From contig NZ_JBGCCT010000032.1 of assembly GCF_041260665.1 (NCBI RefSeq), forward strand, positions 1-64,000: 64,000 nt of DNA, read 5' to 3'. Source of the DNA: Catenulispora sp. GP43 (GTDB lineage: Bacteria > Actinomycetota > Actinomycetes > Streptomycetales > Catenulisporaceae). The translations under genes were made by a program, and so were the position numbers. Below the pieces are notes generated by a model that did no database searches, was not told the DNA's origin, and saw nothing but the letters and a program-made list of their open reading frames with translations. Of this stretch, positions 27,601 to 35,059 are shown piece by piece; position 1 is the first letter of the stretch; every line of letters starts with the position of its first letter.

Positions 27601-27715
27601 CCAACTCAGCAGCCAATTCACCACCGGCCCCACCAACACCACCGTCGACATCTACTGCTACCGATCCACGGCAGGCACCTCAGCCTGCGACGACTTCACC
27701 CTGACCAAGAACTGA
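21638..27715 (+). CDS. Giant secreted lectin/PKD/carbohydrate-binding protein
   Basis: 2,025 aa from a GTG with GGGGAGGG 8 bases upstream. An Arg/Lys-rich start and hydrophobic stretch ending FSSAAFAQD form a signal peptide of about 57 residues. Pro/Thr-rich spacer and beta-rich parts follow. Residues about 1,230-1,390 are a ricin-type beta-trefoil (CLDLNN, YVQLWQCNG, QNWNVF; second half GRCLDALANNGQHAQLFDC). A carbohydrate-binding-like domain follows (TSIITSPQYYDGSAYQ, YGIGLDYLQLQPV), then a PKD domain (YTFDFGDGTVAG, SHTYTVVGTYEVKATV). Three tandem repeats of about 137 residues end the protein. It is divergent from the RHS toxin; large companions of this kind near RHS genes suggest cell-wall or glycan binding. 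No enzyme site is visible. Confidence 0.85.
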   Translation: MRSTPEARSTRRADLADTREPQQGRTTRKKRRRVRQRIATLSVAALLGTAFSSAAFAQDSSSAKSGATKAASSAKQPTPPALPPITHTPTPPPDKPTSTVSTVKIDPVVAAQNTARLAASAQAKKTGKPVPVPELTTEHATTQANPDGTFTASESVTPQRAKVGNTWQAIDTTLAKGRDGLIRPTSAVDHITVSAGGAGPLASVEIGGKTFTITWPLGPLPTPQLAGSDATYPGVLPGVDLKVTAAAEGISEVLIVHDAKAAANPALAKLRFGVSGTGVTIRTDSSGALVGVDADGQVVFKGATPLMWDSTPAPPLPAVLNATAASVAGTLTSQNPLDGPTDDAKTATIPVTLSGNTATMVPDAAILTGPTTVYPVIIDPAINASQSDFAEIRGGTQAGLSFYDGGPSNQGIDANGSFVRAGWDAGIGGAIRALFSFDVYDTLQGIDNGLGQNTGDYAEENSTNITEATFTVTAKGSTGCPAIPLFDVYRTNAFGSAPTWNSDGPTSSGAYGPKAKLLGQVGPNACGEPGQMSIDDTADVKTVYTNAFNEGNTHRAALGVRIATEASNNPYWSFYAHDNNNPGAYDARLNITYVSAPYITQLSTTPALTSSAGCGDQDTAGALQQNAGYLQKNIGNQVTLGAQFTDIDGNRPIQTNYWFIDHDLNNNYFIPGPGQTNYYGNVNSVPGHAVGFPTTGATLTQNAGQLQEGHLYSFEPYAQDAFDSGYLNSNVAGSTQECFFRVAFNAPDPPTVNAPDFPQLGKPSLPNMYATMADSAGFQITGTTTGVNIDHFDYVLNGDSSKVGDTSAGGGSVAATVTGTALAGNGAIATIPVPQGMTTFGTNTLWVRAVDKAGNQSQFRQYDFYLPGNPAAVATLGNVTGNGVPDVVAAQPVNPAQPTSATNPEHLVTYPGNSDPNAGSATYSKITEAAPAADAPDGASWANTLITHRGALRGTAVDDLFAYNTITHGMYYYLNKNVFGGVMNSDQFAANQKVVIQRPVCTPAAANNFCIGYAPDWSGVKSILAFGNAAGNRVGTFAGRTNFFTVEDDGNHGGNLWMFSPGPGLGQLSNPILISGDGSWLDKDLMAVSDPNGGLPDLWVRDQGTGTLYQYQNKLNASNVEDPTSLGNVANRTTFPGSYPVTAYGTLTSAGNPNFKPNSSGQLTGSLTQDGPAALAAVQPDGQLKILPGSSTGPVTSAHGDWDTSQTAWTATNGITQVNGAGISTTSGVFESGAWDTLCLDLNNGDPSPGNYVQLWQCNGLVNQNWNVFSDGTIRFSGNTASCVEVGPSPGDIGATMAGDPIIMATCPVAGALPSAAEHWILRASDGQHGAFNLYNPASGRCLDALANNGQHAQLFDCVDTASSPRGAQQWFTPASAVGTQTTLGAGMATATQEQATQSTSIITSPQYYDGSAYQLAGQAVGDHYGVDYYVPYDGDYIVWTGMITNSAYGIDQLTVDSTVMPNTFNAYGSTGYGTPYWGKIHLTAGRHSFVFTSIGKDSRSTGYGIGLDYLQLQPVHGTGPSDSLVLSSVSGTNNSSAVNQPVTADASGSLPGTAAITSYTFDFGDGTVAGPQSGPTASHTYTVVGTYEVKATVTDSNGAVATATRPVTILSSPPVANGDFETGTLSGWTASYNSGITTTNPHGGTYAGQINAPTGGSGSIEQVVNGLKPNTSYTLSGWIRTDGGVTNIGTKNYDADPNDDTGNTTTATAWTLLTSQFTTGPTNTSVDIYCYRSTAGTSACDDFTLMVTPAAGAVANPDFETGNLAGWSAAYNSGITTTNPHGGTYAGQINAPTGGNGSIEQVVTGLIPNTSYTLTGWIRTDGGSTILGTKDYDADPGDDTGATTTNTGWTQLTSQFTTGPTNTSVDIYCYRSTAGTSACDDFSLAQTPATVANGNFESGDLSGWSVSYNSGITTTNPHGGTYAGQINAPTGGNGSIEQIVGGLTPNTTYTLSGWIRTDGGVTNIGTKNYDADPNDDTGNTTTATTWTQLSSQFTTGPTNTTVDIYCYRSTAGTSACDDFTLTKN
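26483..27715 (+). repeat. Three tandem carbohydrate-binding-like repeats
   Basis: Units start at 26483, 26900 and 27311 (periods 417 and 411 bp). Each codes the same sandwich-like domain: a start such as ANGDFETGTLSGW, the invariant block NPHGGTYAGQINAPTGG, SYTLSGWIRTDGG, then VDIYCYRSTAGTSACDDF with one Cys pair. Long stretches are the same at DNA level, so the units arose or were homogenised recently. The fold resembles CBM4/9-type modules, judged by pattern only. Confidence 0.88.
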
Positions 27716-27745
27716 CCGGGAGCCGCAATAGCGGCCGAACCAACC

Positions 27746-27776
27746 GAAGGGCGCTGCCGTATCGGCAGCGCCCTTC
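27746..27776 (+). terminator. Terminator of the giant secreted protein gene
   Basis: A perfect 14-bp stem (GAAGGGCGCTGCCG, 27746-27759, with its complement at 27763-27776) and a TAT loop lie 31 bases after the stop. There is no T-run, as is usual for actinobacterial terminators. Confidence 0.85.
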
Positions 27777-27979
27777 GCGCATTCACTCCCGGCTGATCGT
27801 TCGCAAAGACCCAGGGCTGCCGGTGAAAGCAGACCGAAGCCCGTTACCGAGTTCAAGCCCGGTCGCTCTCCGATCGATGCTCAGGGCCCAACGCCGAAGC
27901 TTGACCAGATATGCATTGGCCCGACACCGACCGTGGCCACGCTGGTTGATCCGCGATCAGACGGGTTTTCGCCTCCAGC

Positions 27980-29188
27980 AACCTGTGGGGCTCGGGAATA
28001 CGAATGTGCCTGTGAGCTTGGTGTTTCCCGATTCTGACCGTTGGGTTGGGATCCTGGCGGGATGTTGCTGTCGATGGTGTACCGCGTCACGCGGCGTGTG
28101 CTGGGATCCGTGGCGGTGTTGCTCCGCCGTGAGGTGTCCAAGGACGCCGAACTGCTCGTTCTCCGGCACGAGAACGTGGTGCTTCGTCGCCAGATCGTCA
28201 GGGTCCGTTACGAGCCGGCCGACCGGTTCTGGTTCGCGGTTCTGTCCTCGCTGATCCCGCGCCGGCGGTGGGCCGAGGTGTTCCCGGTCAGTCCAGCGAC
28301 ACTGCTGGTCTGGCATCGCCGCCTCGTCGCTCGCAAGTGGGATTACAGCGCCCGGCGGAGACCCGGCAGGCCACCGACGGCCGCGGCGGTGAAGAAGCTC
28401 GTGCTGACGATGGCGAAGGACAATCCGATATGGGGTCATCGCCGTATTCAGGGTGAGCTGGTCAAGCTCGGCCACCAGATCGCATCCTCGACGGTGTGGG
28501 AGATACTGCACGCGGCCGGGATCGATCCGGCGCCGCGGCGTTCGGGTCCGACGTGGAAGCAGTTCCTTACCACGCAGGCCAACGGTATTCTCGCGATCGA
28601 CTTCGTGCATGTGGACACGATCGGTCTGAAACGCCTATACGCCCTGATCCTCATCGAGCACGGGACCCGCCGCGCGCACCTGGCAGGGGTGACTGCCCAT
28701 CCGACCGGGGAGTGGACGGCTCAGGCTGCCCGCAACGTCCTGATGGATCTGGCCGAGCGCGACAAGAAGTTCAAGTTCCTGATTCGGGATCGCGACACCA
28801 AGTTCACGGACGGATTCGACGCGGTGTTCGCCGATGAGGGAATCCAGATCCTGAAGAGTCCGCCCCGGGCACCGAGGGCGAACGCGATCTGCGAAAGGAT
28901 CATCGGGGAGCTACGCCGCGAACTGCTCGACCGGATACTGATCATCAACGAAGAGCACCTACGCCGGACCCTGACCAGCTACCTGACACACCGGAACGAG
29001 GCCAGACCGCACCGCGCACTCAGGCAGCTCACGCCAGCCCAAGCCGAAACCGGGCCGCCCGCGCCGGTCAACCTGGCGGACTATCGGATCCGCCGGAAAC
29101 CCATCCTCGGCGGACTCACCCATGAGTACCAGATCGCCGCCTGAACCACAGGTCAACTCCTGATTCGTATTTCCGAGCCCCACAGGTT
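27980..29188 (+). mobile_element. Integrase-core insertion sequence, copy 3
   Basis: About 1.2 kb, bounded by 26-bp inverted repeats with one mismatch: AACCTGTGGGGCTCGGGAAT from 27980, and its complement (with GGAAAT) ending at 29188. It carries one intact transposase. Its right end lies inside an IS1182-type transposase gene, whose C-terminal part continues from 29189. I see no matching target duplication. Confidence 0.87.
28062..29144 (+). CDS. DDE (rve) transposase, IS3/IS481-like
   Basis: 360 aa from ATG 28062 (the frame is open from 28041). It has the N-terminal helical part ending WGHRRIQGELVKLGHQIASS, then the integrase core with acidic residues in ILAIDFVHVD, LIRDRDTKFTDGFDAVF and NAICERIIGEL, and the ending GGLTHEYQIAA. 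It is intact, so the element may still move. It is related to but clearly different from the transposase at 5.4 kb and closer to the one at 54.7 kb. Confidence 0.9.
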   Translation: MLLSMVYRVTRRVLGSVAVLLRREVSKDAELLVLRHENVVLRRQIVRVRYEPADRFWFAVLSSLIPRRRWAEVFPVSPATLLVWHRRLVARKWDYSARRRPGRPPTAAAVKKLVLTMAKDNPIWGHRRIQGELVKLGHQIASSTVWEILHAAGIDPAPRRSGPTWKQFLTTQANGILAIDFVHVDTIGLKRLYALILIEHGTRRAHLAGVTAHPTGEWTAQAARNVLMDLAERDKKFKFLIRDRDTKFTDGFDAVFADEGIQILKSPPRAPRANAICERIIGELRRELLDRILIINEEHLRRTLTSYLTHRNEARPHRALRQLTPAQAETGPPAPVNLADYRIRRKPILGGLTHEYQIAA

Positions 29189-29433
29189 CGCTCCAGGCCC
29201 AGGGCACCATCGCCGAGTTCACATGCGGCCACCGAGCCCGCCACTGCCGCTACCACGGCCTCGCAAAGACACACGTCCAACACGTCCTGACCGCAATCGC
29301 CGTCAACATCGAACGGCTCAGCCAGCAAGAACCCGCCGACTCCGACTACCGGCCCCGGCCACCCACGGCGTTCCAGCAGCACCTCGACGCCCACGACCCA
29401 CCCCGCCCGCTCTGGTGGCGCCAAGGAAAATGA
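29189..29433 (+). pseudogene. C-terminal end of an IS1182-type transposase
   Basis: Directly after the IS end, an open frame reads QGTIAEFTCGHRARHCRYHG, then LAKTHVQHVLTAIAVNIERL, and ends PLWWRQGK and stop. This is the conserved end of IS1182/DDE_Tnp_1 transposases found in actinobacteria. No start codon and no catalytic part are present, and I do not find the missing N-terminal part on the other side of the IS. It is a remnant. Confidence 0.65.
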
Positions 29434-29655
29434 CCTTGCGGCTCAAGATTCCCGACAGAGTCTCCCATTGACCTGGCTGTGCGTACCCTGCGCTCCGCTC
29501 TGCTCCCGGATAGCTGAGCACCCGGCAAGCCAAGCGGGCGGCAACGTGGTGCCGGTTCTCCCCAAAGCTCACTCAGCGGCCCGGATCCACACGGTATCCA
29601 CCCTCGGATGCGGGCCGCCCACACCTCGTCGCTTGCCTGGCAGCACTCGCCGCCG

Positions 29656-31965
29656 TCAGGAGAACTGGGTCGGCGGCGTCAGCTGATCGGCGGCGAGGGC
29701 GACGAGGCTTGAGCGGGCCTCTTCCAGTATCTCGGCGGGGATGCGGTCCGCCAGTGCCAGTACATTGCGGTACTCGGCGGCGGCCTCGGCGTCGTCGCCC
29801 AGGTGGGCGAGCGCGTGGGCGCGGTGCAGGTGCGCCTTGGCCGCAATTCGGTGGTAGCCGCGGGCGTCGAGATGCTTGCCGGAGTCGCGGAGCGCATCGG
29901 CCGCTTCCGCCCAGTCTCCGAGATTGAGGTGGACGATCGACACGTGGTAGCGGGCGGTCAGGGCTGTGATCTCCCGGGCGTCGGGCGGTATGCGGTCGTC
30001 ATTGCGGGGATCGGCGAGAGCGGCGGCGACCTCTTCGTAGGTGTCGATGGCTTCGCGTTGGCGACCGGCCCTGTGCAGCAGCATGATGCTCACGTTGGAG
30101 GCCTGGAGGTATCTTCTGGTCTCACCGGCCTGGGCGAAGTATTCCCGGGCTAGGCGGCAGTTCTCGGCGGCGGATGCAGCGTCGCCCACTGCGGACTGCA
30201 GGACGCTGAGTCGGAGATATGCCCGTGCCTGTTGAATGGAGCTGTCGGCGGCGGTAGCGATGCGGAGCGCGTCTGTGGCGGCCTTGAGCGCATCGTCGTG
30301 GCGGCGTTCGCATTCCCAGTAGACCCACGCGAGTTGGTTTCGATGGCGGGCCTCCAGCGCGGCTTCGCCCAGCTCCGCCGCGGCTTGGGCTGCGTATACG
30401 AAGATCTCGGCCCAATGGCCCCAGGACAACCAGTTGTCGGGGAACGCGCTCGCGGCTATTCCGACGGCGTTGACCATGGTGTGGTCGCCGCTCTCGCACG
30501 CGCTGCGGAAAGCCGCCAGCCAGTTGTCGCTCTCCGCCTTGATCCAGCGCAGCGCCTGCTCGCGGTCCTCCAGGATGACCAGGCCGCCGAGGTCTGGCAG
30601 CGGCGCGCTGTCCTCCGGTTCGTACCGGTGACCGGCGGCGATGACGGTGTTAAGCAGCCAAGTACGCAGACGGGAACCCGCGGCGACGGAGTACTGCTCG
30701 TCATCCTCCGAGCGGTGCTGAGCTCTGGCGTAGAGGCGCAGCAGGTCGTGGAAGCGGTACCGGTCCTCGCGATAGGTGGTCAGCAGCCCCGCCTCCAGGA
30801 GTTCCTCCAAGACGTCCTCAGTTTCGGGCAGCGACGTCTCACCGAGCACTGCCGCCAGCGGCATGCTGAAGTCCGGTCCCGGCACCAGGGACAGCAGTCG
30901 AAACAGTCGTGCCGCGGCTGGGGCGAGCCGCGAGTACGACAGCGAGAACGCCGCATTGACCCGCAGGTCGCCGGCGCTGAGCGCGTCAAGCCGGCGATCC
31001 TCGTCGGCGAGCCGGGTCGCGAGGCGTTGCAGGGTCCAGTTCGTGCGCGTGGCCGCCCAGTTCGCGGCCACGCGAATAGCCAACGGCAGATGCCCGCACA
31101 ACTCGGCGACCACTTGCGCGGCGTCCGGCTCGGCGTCCACGCGCGCGGATCCGACGACGGCACGCAGCAAAGAGGCGGACTCCCGCTGCGCCAGCGAACC
31201 CAGCTCGACACGCTGCACACCCTCCAGCCCGGCGAGGGTGCGACGACTGGTCACCACTACCAGCAAGCGACCCGTGCGCGGCAGCAGGGACCTGACTTGG
31301 GATTCGCTGCCGGCATTGTCCAGGACCAGGATCCCTTGGAATCCGGCTGCCATCGCGTGGTAGCGCGCGAGACGTTCCTCGGCGCTCCGCTGCGCCACTT
31401 CGATTTCCGCCGCGCCCCAGGCACCGAGCAAGCGCAGCATCGCCTCCTGCGCCGACAGCGGCTGCTCGTCCAGGCCCTGCATGTCCAGCAGGAACGCCTT
31501 GTCCGCGAGGCGCGGCGCGAGCTCTTCGGCAAAGCGGACCGCGAGTGTGGTCTTGCCGCTTCCTGGCGCGCCGAACACGACCGCGACCGGCGGCGTGCCG
31601 TCCTCGGCAGGCTGTTGTGCGAGCGCACGAAGCACGGCGAGTTCCGCCTGCCGCCCGACGAAGTCCCGGACCCCCCTGGGCAACGTGTACGGCGACGCCA
31701 TGAGCGAAGCCGAAGGCTTCACCTCCGGACGGCTGGCACGCGCGGCTGCCAACAGCGCGGAATGTGCTGCTTCATCGAGCTTCAGGCCCTGCACCAGCGC
31801 GGTGACCGTGCCACGTTGCGGACGCAGACTCCGCCCTCGCTCCATGTCGCTGATCGCGCGTACCGAGACGCCTGACGCCTCGGCCAGCTCCTCCAGCGTC
31901 AAGCCGTGAGCCCGGCGCAGTTCCCGCAGCGTCCGACCGAACCGCGTCCCGCTTCCGTCCTCCAC
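29656..31965 (-). CDS. STAND regulator: XRE HTH, NB-ARC NTPase, TPR repeats
   Basis: 769 aa. An XRE helix-turn-helix occupies residues 8-65 (LRELRRAHGLTLEELAEASG, SDMERGRSLRP). NB-ARC follows: Walker A at 132-140 (GAPGSGKTT), Walker B GILVLDNAG near 215, and the GLPL-like CGHLPLAIRVAANWA near 300. The second half is helical TPR-type repeats. This is the architecture of AfsR-like signal-transducing NTPases: ligand or partner binding to the repeats frees the ATPase and lets the HTH act on DNA. It is divergent from the LAL gene, with about 240 bp between them, so they may share control. The target is unknown. Confidence 0.87.
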   Translation of the reverse strand: MEDGSGTRFGRTLRELRRAHGLTLEELAEASGVSVRAISDMERGRSLRPQRGTVTALVQGLKLDEAAHSALLAAARASRPEVKPSASLMASPYTLPRGVRDFVGRQAELAVLRALAQQPAEDGTPPVAVVFGAPGSGKTTLAVRFAEELAPRLADKAFLLDMQGLDEQPLSAQEAMLRLLGAWGAAEIEVAQRSAEERLARYHAMAAGFQGILVLDNAGSESQVRSLLPRTGRLLVVVTSRRTLAGLEGVQRVELGSLAQRESASLLRAVVGSARVDAEPDAAQVVAELCGHLPLAIRVAANWAATRTNWTLQRLATRLADEDRRLDALSAGDLRVNAAFSLSYSRLAPAAARLFRLLSLVPGPDFSMPLAAVLGETSLPETEDVLEELLEAGLLTTYREDRYRFHDLLRLYARAQHRSEDDEQYSVAAGSRLRTWLLNTVIAAGHRYEPEDSAPLPDLGGLVILEDREQALRWIKAESDNWLAAFRSACESGDHTMVNAVGIAASAFPDNWLSWGHWAEIFVYAAQAAAELGEAALEARHRNQLAWVYWECERRHDDALKAATDALRIATAADSSIQQARAYLRLSVLQSAVGDAASAAENCRLAREYFAQAGETRRYLQASNVSIMLLHRAGRQREAIDTYEEVAAALADPRNDDRIPPDAREITALTARYHVSIVHLNLGDWAEAADALRDSGKHLDARGYHRIAAKAHLHRAHALAHLGDDAEAAAEYRNVLALADRIPAEILEEARSSLVALAADQLTPPTQFS

Positions 31966-32202
31966 CGCACCTCCGCCTGTTCTTTATGGTCACGGAATCC
32001 CCTGAGCTGCATCTCATCCTTACACAGGTACCACTTCTGCCTGTTCTTCTGCATGGTCCACCCGGGCTCGGCGTGATGGGATCGTCGGGACGGCAGCCGA
32101 CGCTCCTGCCGATCGCCCCAGCCGGTCTGTCGGTCTGCGCGGGCCAGGTCGGTGACCGACTCGTCGTGGCTGAGGGTTCAGGCTGGGTACGGGAGGATGA
32201 AC
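31966..32202. promoter_or_regulatory. Divergent promoter region, STAND and LAL regulators
   Basis: 237 bp between two large regulator genes read in opposite directions. GGGAGG at 32191-32196 is the ribosome site of the LAL gene. I see no convincing operator. Confidence 0.4.
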
Positions 32203-35040
32203 ATGACATCGGGTGCTGGGGACAGCGCCGCCAACGCCCTGATCGGACGGGAGCGGGCGGTGGACCGGGTTATGGAGCTGGTCACGGCCGAAAGTTCCCA
32301 CCCGGGGTCGCTGCTGATAGTCGGCGAGTGCGGCGCGGGGAAGAGCCGGCTGCTCGGCCTGGCCGCCGAGCAGGCCCGCCGGCGCGGGATCCGGGTGCTG
32401 GCGGCCCAAGGCGACGAGATCGAGTCCCGCCAGCCCTTCGCCTCGCTGCACCAGTTGCTGTTCCCGGTGTTGGACACCGTGGACGAAACCTGGCCGGGCC
32501 ATCTCCGGGAGACACTCCACTCGGTGTTCGGCCTCGCCCCGGTACGACCGCTGGACCCGATGGAGCTGCGGGTCGCAGTCCACAAACTGCTCAGCGGACT
32601 CGCACGGCGAACCCCGGTGCTACTGATCATCGACGACCTCCAGCACTTCGACCGCGATTCCCTGGACATCCTGTTCTTCGCGACCCGTCGGCTCGCGGAC
32701 GAAGCGATGTCGGTGCTGTTCGCGGCGCGCGGCGAACAGCTCCCTCCCGGACTTCCAACCGATCTGTCCGTGCTGTCCCTCGGGCCGCTGTCGGAACACG
32801 CTGCGGCGACCCTGCTTGACGCGCAGCCCTGGTCGCCTTCGGGACGCGCCCGGATGGACCTTCTGCGGCAGGCCGAAGGGAATCCCCTGGCGGTCATCGA
32901 GCTGTGCCGAGCGATGCGCGCCGGCAGGCAAACGACTCCGGACGGCGTGGTGTCGCCGTCGTCCCGGATCCGGCATCTGTTCGCCGCCGGACTCGACGGC
33001 CTTCCCAAGGACACGCAACGCGCGCTGCTGTACGCGGCTGTGGCGTCCGAGCGCGAGGACCTCGCGGTCATCATGGCGGCTCTAGGGAGCGCCGACCTGG
33101 CTGTCTGGTCTCCGGCCGAGGCCGTGGGCCTCGTCACCGTCGTCGGCGGACGCGTCGTCTTCCGCCATTCCCTGGTCCGCGCGGCCGTGGTCCACCAAGC
33201 ATCGGCCCAGCAGCGGCACCAGTCGCATCGGGACCTGGCCCTGAGGCTCCACACGGAGCCGTCCCGCCGGGCCTGGCACCTGGCCGGGGCGAGCATCGGT
33301 CCGGACGAGTCGGTCGCCGCCGCCCTGGAGGAGAGCGCCGGCCTCGCCCAGCAACAAGGCGGGCTGTTTGCGACCGTACGTGCGCTGGAGGAGGCCGCCC
33401 GCCTGAGCCCGTGCGACAAGGACCGGGCACGGCGACTGTCCAAGGCCATCACCGCGGCGAACGATTTCGGTGACCCCTCCTGGGTGCGCGAGTTGTACGC
33501 CGACTTCCTCGCGGTCAACGAGGACCCCGAACTCCTGGGCCCCGCGGCGTGTGGGGCGGCGTGGGCGCTCTCGCAGTTCTCCTTCCAGCGTGAGGCCTTC
33601 GAGTTGCTGTTCGACGTCATGACGAACAAACCCCCGCGCAGTGCCCGGACCATCTACGCATTACTCGCGGTCGCCACTGGAGTGGTCCACAAGTCGGGTC
33701 TCCCGGAACATCGGCACGCGCTGCGGCAGATGCGGGATCAGGTGGCGCAGGCGATTCAGGTGGCTGAGGCTGTGCAGGTCGAGCACACCGAAGCCGACGC
33801 GGGCCCGGAGCGGACAGCGCTCTACCCCGTGCTCGCCAAGGAAGAGGCCGTCGATGTCCACCTAGCCCTCACCAGGACGGTCGCCGAGCCCGGAGGACAG
33901 AGGCACCTGCAGCTCCGGGCCTACCTGAAGGAGCGGCCGATCCCCGGGCTCAACGGCGTCGCCGACACCGCCCGCATGAACGCCGTCGGGTCGCTGGCCT
34001 ACCTGGCCGACGAGTCAGACGTGTGCGTGGACGTGCTCCGTCAGGTGATCGCCGGGTTGCGCGCCCGCGGCTTCCTCGCCCCGGCCATCCTCTTCACTCT
34101 GCTGGCCGGCGCGCTGTTGGACACCGGCCGATGGGCTGAGGCAGAGGAGCTCATCGACGAGGGCGCCGCCCTCGCCGCCGTCCGCAAGATGACGCACGTC
34201 GAGCTGGACCTGCAAGCCCTGAAGGTGACCGTCCGCGCGCTGCGCGGTCACAGCGAGCCGGAGATTGTGCTGACCGGTCCGCTCTGGCACGGCGTCAGCC
34301 TCGACGAGAACCGTGCCACCGACGCGCTGAGGCTGCGGGCCCGCGGCTTGCACGCCACGGCCACGGGCGACCACGAGAGCGCCTTCCGCCACCTGCGGGA
34401 ACTGTTCGACGGGGATGGCGAACCGCTGCACTTCTTCCTGTCCGCCAGGTCGATCGCGGAGCTCGCCACCGCCGGGCAGCGGACCGGCCGCCAGGAGGAC
34501 CTCGTACCGGTTCTGGCCGCGGTCCGCAGACAGCAAGGCGCCCGGCCCTCGACCCGCATGACGCTGTTGATGCACCACGCCGCGGCGTTGATCGAGGGCG
34601 GGGAGCAGGCCGAGCACCATTTCCGGTTGGCCGTCGCCAATCCTGCCGCCGACCAGTGGCCGTTAGAGCGCACCCAGGCGCGCCTGAACTACGCGATGTG
34701 GCTGCGGCGGCAGCGCCGCGCGAAAGAAGCGCGCGCACAGCTGACCATCGTCGCAGAGTCCGCGGTCAGGCTCGGCGCCGATCTCCTTGCCGGGCAGGCT
34801 CTGAGTGAGCTGCGGGCCAGCGGTGTCGTCGTGGCACCGAGCTCTGCGGACGCCCTGAACGATCTGACCGCGCAACAGCGGCAGATCGTCCGGCTCGCCG
34901 CCAGTGGCCTGACGAACCGCGAGATCGGCGAGCAGCTCTTCCTGTCGCCGAGAACCATCGGATCCCACCTGTACCAGGTGTATCCCAAGCTCGGGATCAG
35001 CAGAAGGCACCAGCTCCGCGACGTCCTCCAGGAAACGTGA
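32203..35040 (+). CDS. LAL-type LuxR regulator 1 (AAA ATPase plus LuxR HTH)
   Basis: 945 aa from ATG 32203, which lies 6 bases after GGGAGG. Walker A is GECGAGKS at residues 41-48; Walker B is VLLIIDDLQHFD near 145. A long helical sensor region follows. The last 65 residues form a LuxR HTH (LTAQQRQIVRLAASGLTNRE, LFLSPRTIGSHLYQVYPKLG). LAL (MalT-like) proteins activate transcription when an inducer and ATP promote self-assembly. The next gene, an alpha/beta hydrolase, starts 19 bases after the stop, so the two are co-transcribed. The same pair of gene types occurs again on the other strand at 46-50 kb. Confidence 0.9.
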   Translation: MTSGAGDSAANALIGRERAVDRVMELVTAESSHPGSLLIVGECGAGKSRLLGLAAEQARRRGIRVLAAQGDEIESRQPFASLHQLLFPVLDTVDETWPGHLRETLHSVFGLAPVRPLDPMELRVAVHKLLSGLARRTPVLLIIDDLQHFDRDSLDILFFATRRLADEAMSVLFAARGEQLPPGLPTDLSVLSLGPLSEHAAATLLDAQPWSPSGRARMDLLRQAEGNPLAVIELCRAMRAGRQTTPDGVVSPSSRIRHLFAAGLDGLPKDTQRALLYAAVASEREDLAVIMAALGSADLAVWSPAEAVGLVTVVGGRVVFRHSLVRAAVVHQASAQQRHQSHRDLALRLHTEPSRRAWHLAGASIGPDESVAAALEESAGLAQQQGGLFATVRALEEAARLSPCDKDRARRLSKAITAANDFGDPSWVRELYADFLAVNEDPELLGPAACGAAWALSQFSFQREAFELLFDVMTNKPPRSARTIYALLAVATGVVHKSGLPEHRHALRQMRDQVAQAIQVAEAVQVEHTEADAGPERTALYPVLAKEEAVDVHLALTRTVAEPGGQRHLQLRAYLKERPIPGLNGVADTARMNAVGSLAYLADESDVCVDVLRQVIAGLRARGFLAPAILFTLLAGALLDTGRWAEAEELIDEGAALAAVRKMTHVELDLQALKVTVRALRGHSEPEIVLTGPLWHGVSLDENRATDALRLRARGLHATATGDHESAFRHLRELFDGDGEPLHFFLSARSIAELATAGQRTGRQEDLVPVLAAVRRQQGARPSTRMTLLMHHAAALIEGGEQAEHHFRLAVANPAADQWPLERTQARLNYAMWLRRQRRAKEARAQLTIVAESAVRLGADLLAGQALSELRASGVVVAPSSADALNDLTAQQRQIVRLAASGLTNREIGEQLFLSPRTIGSHLYQVYPKLGISRRHQLRDVLQET

Positions 35041-35059
35041 CACGACTAAGATGGGATGA

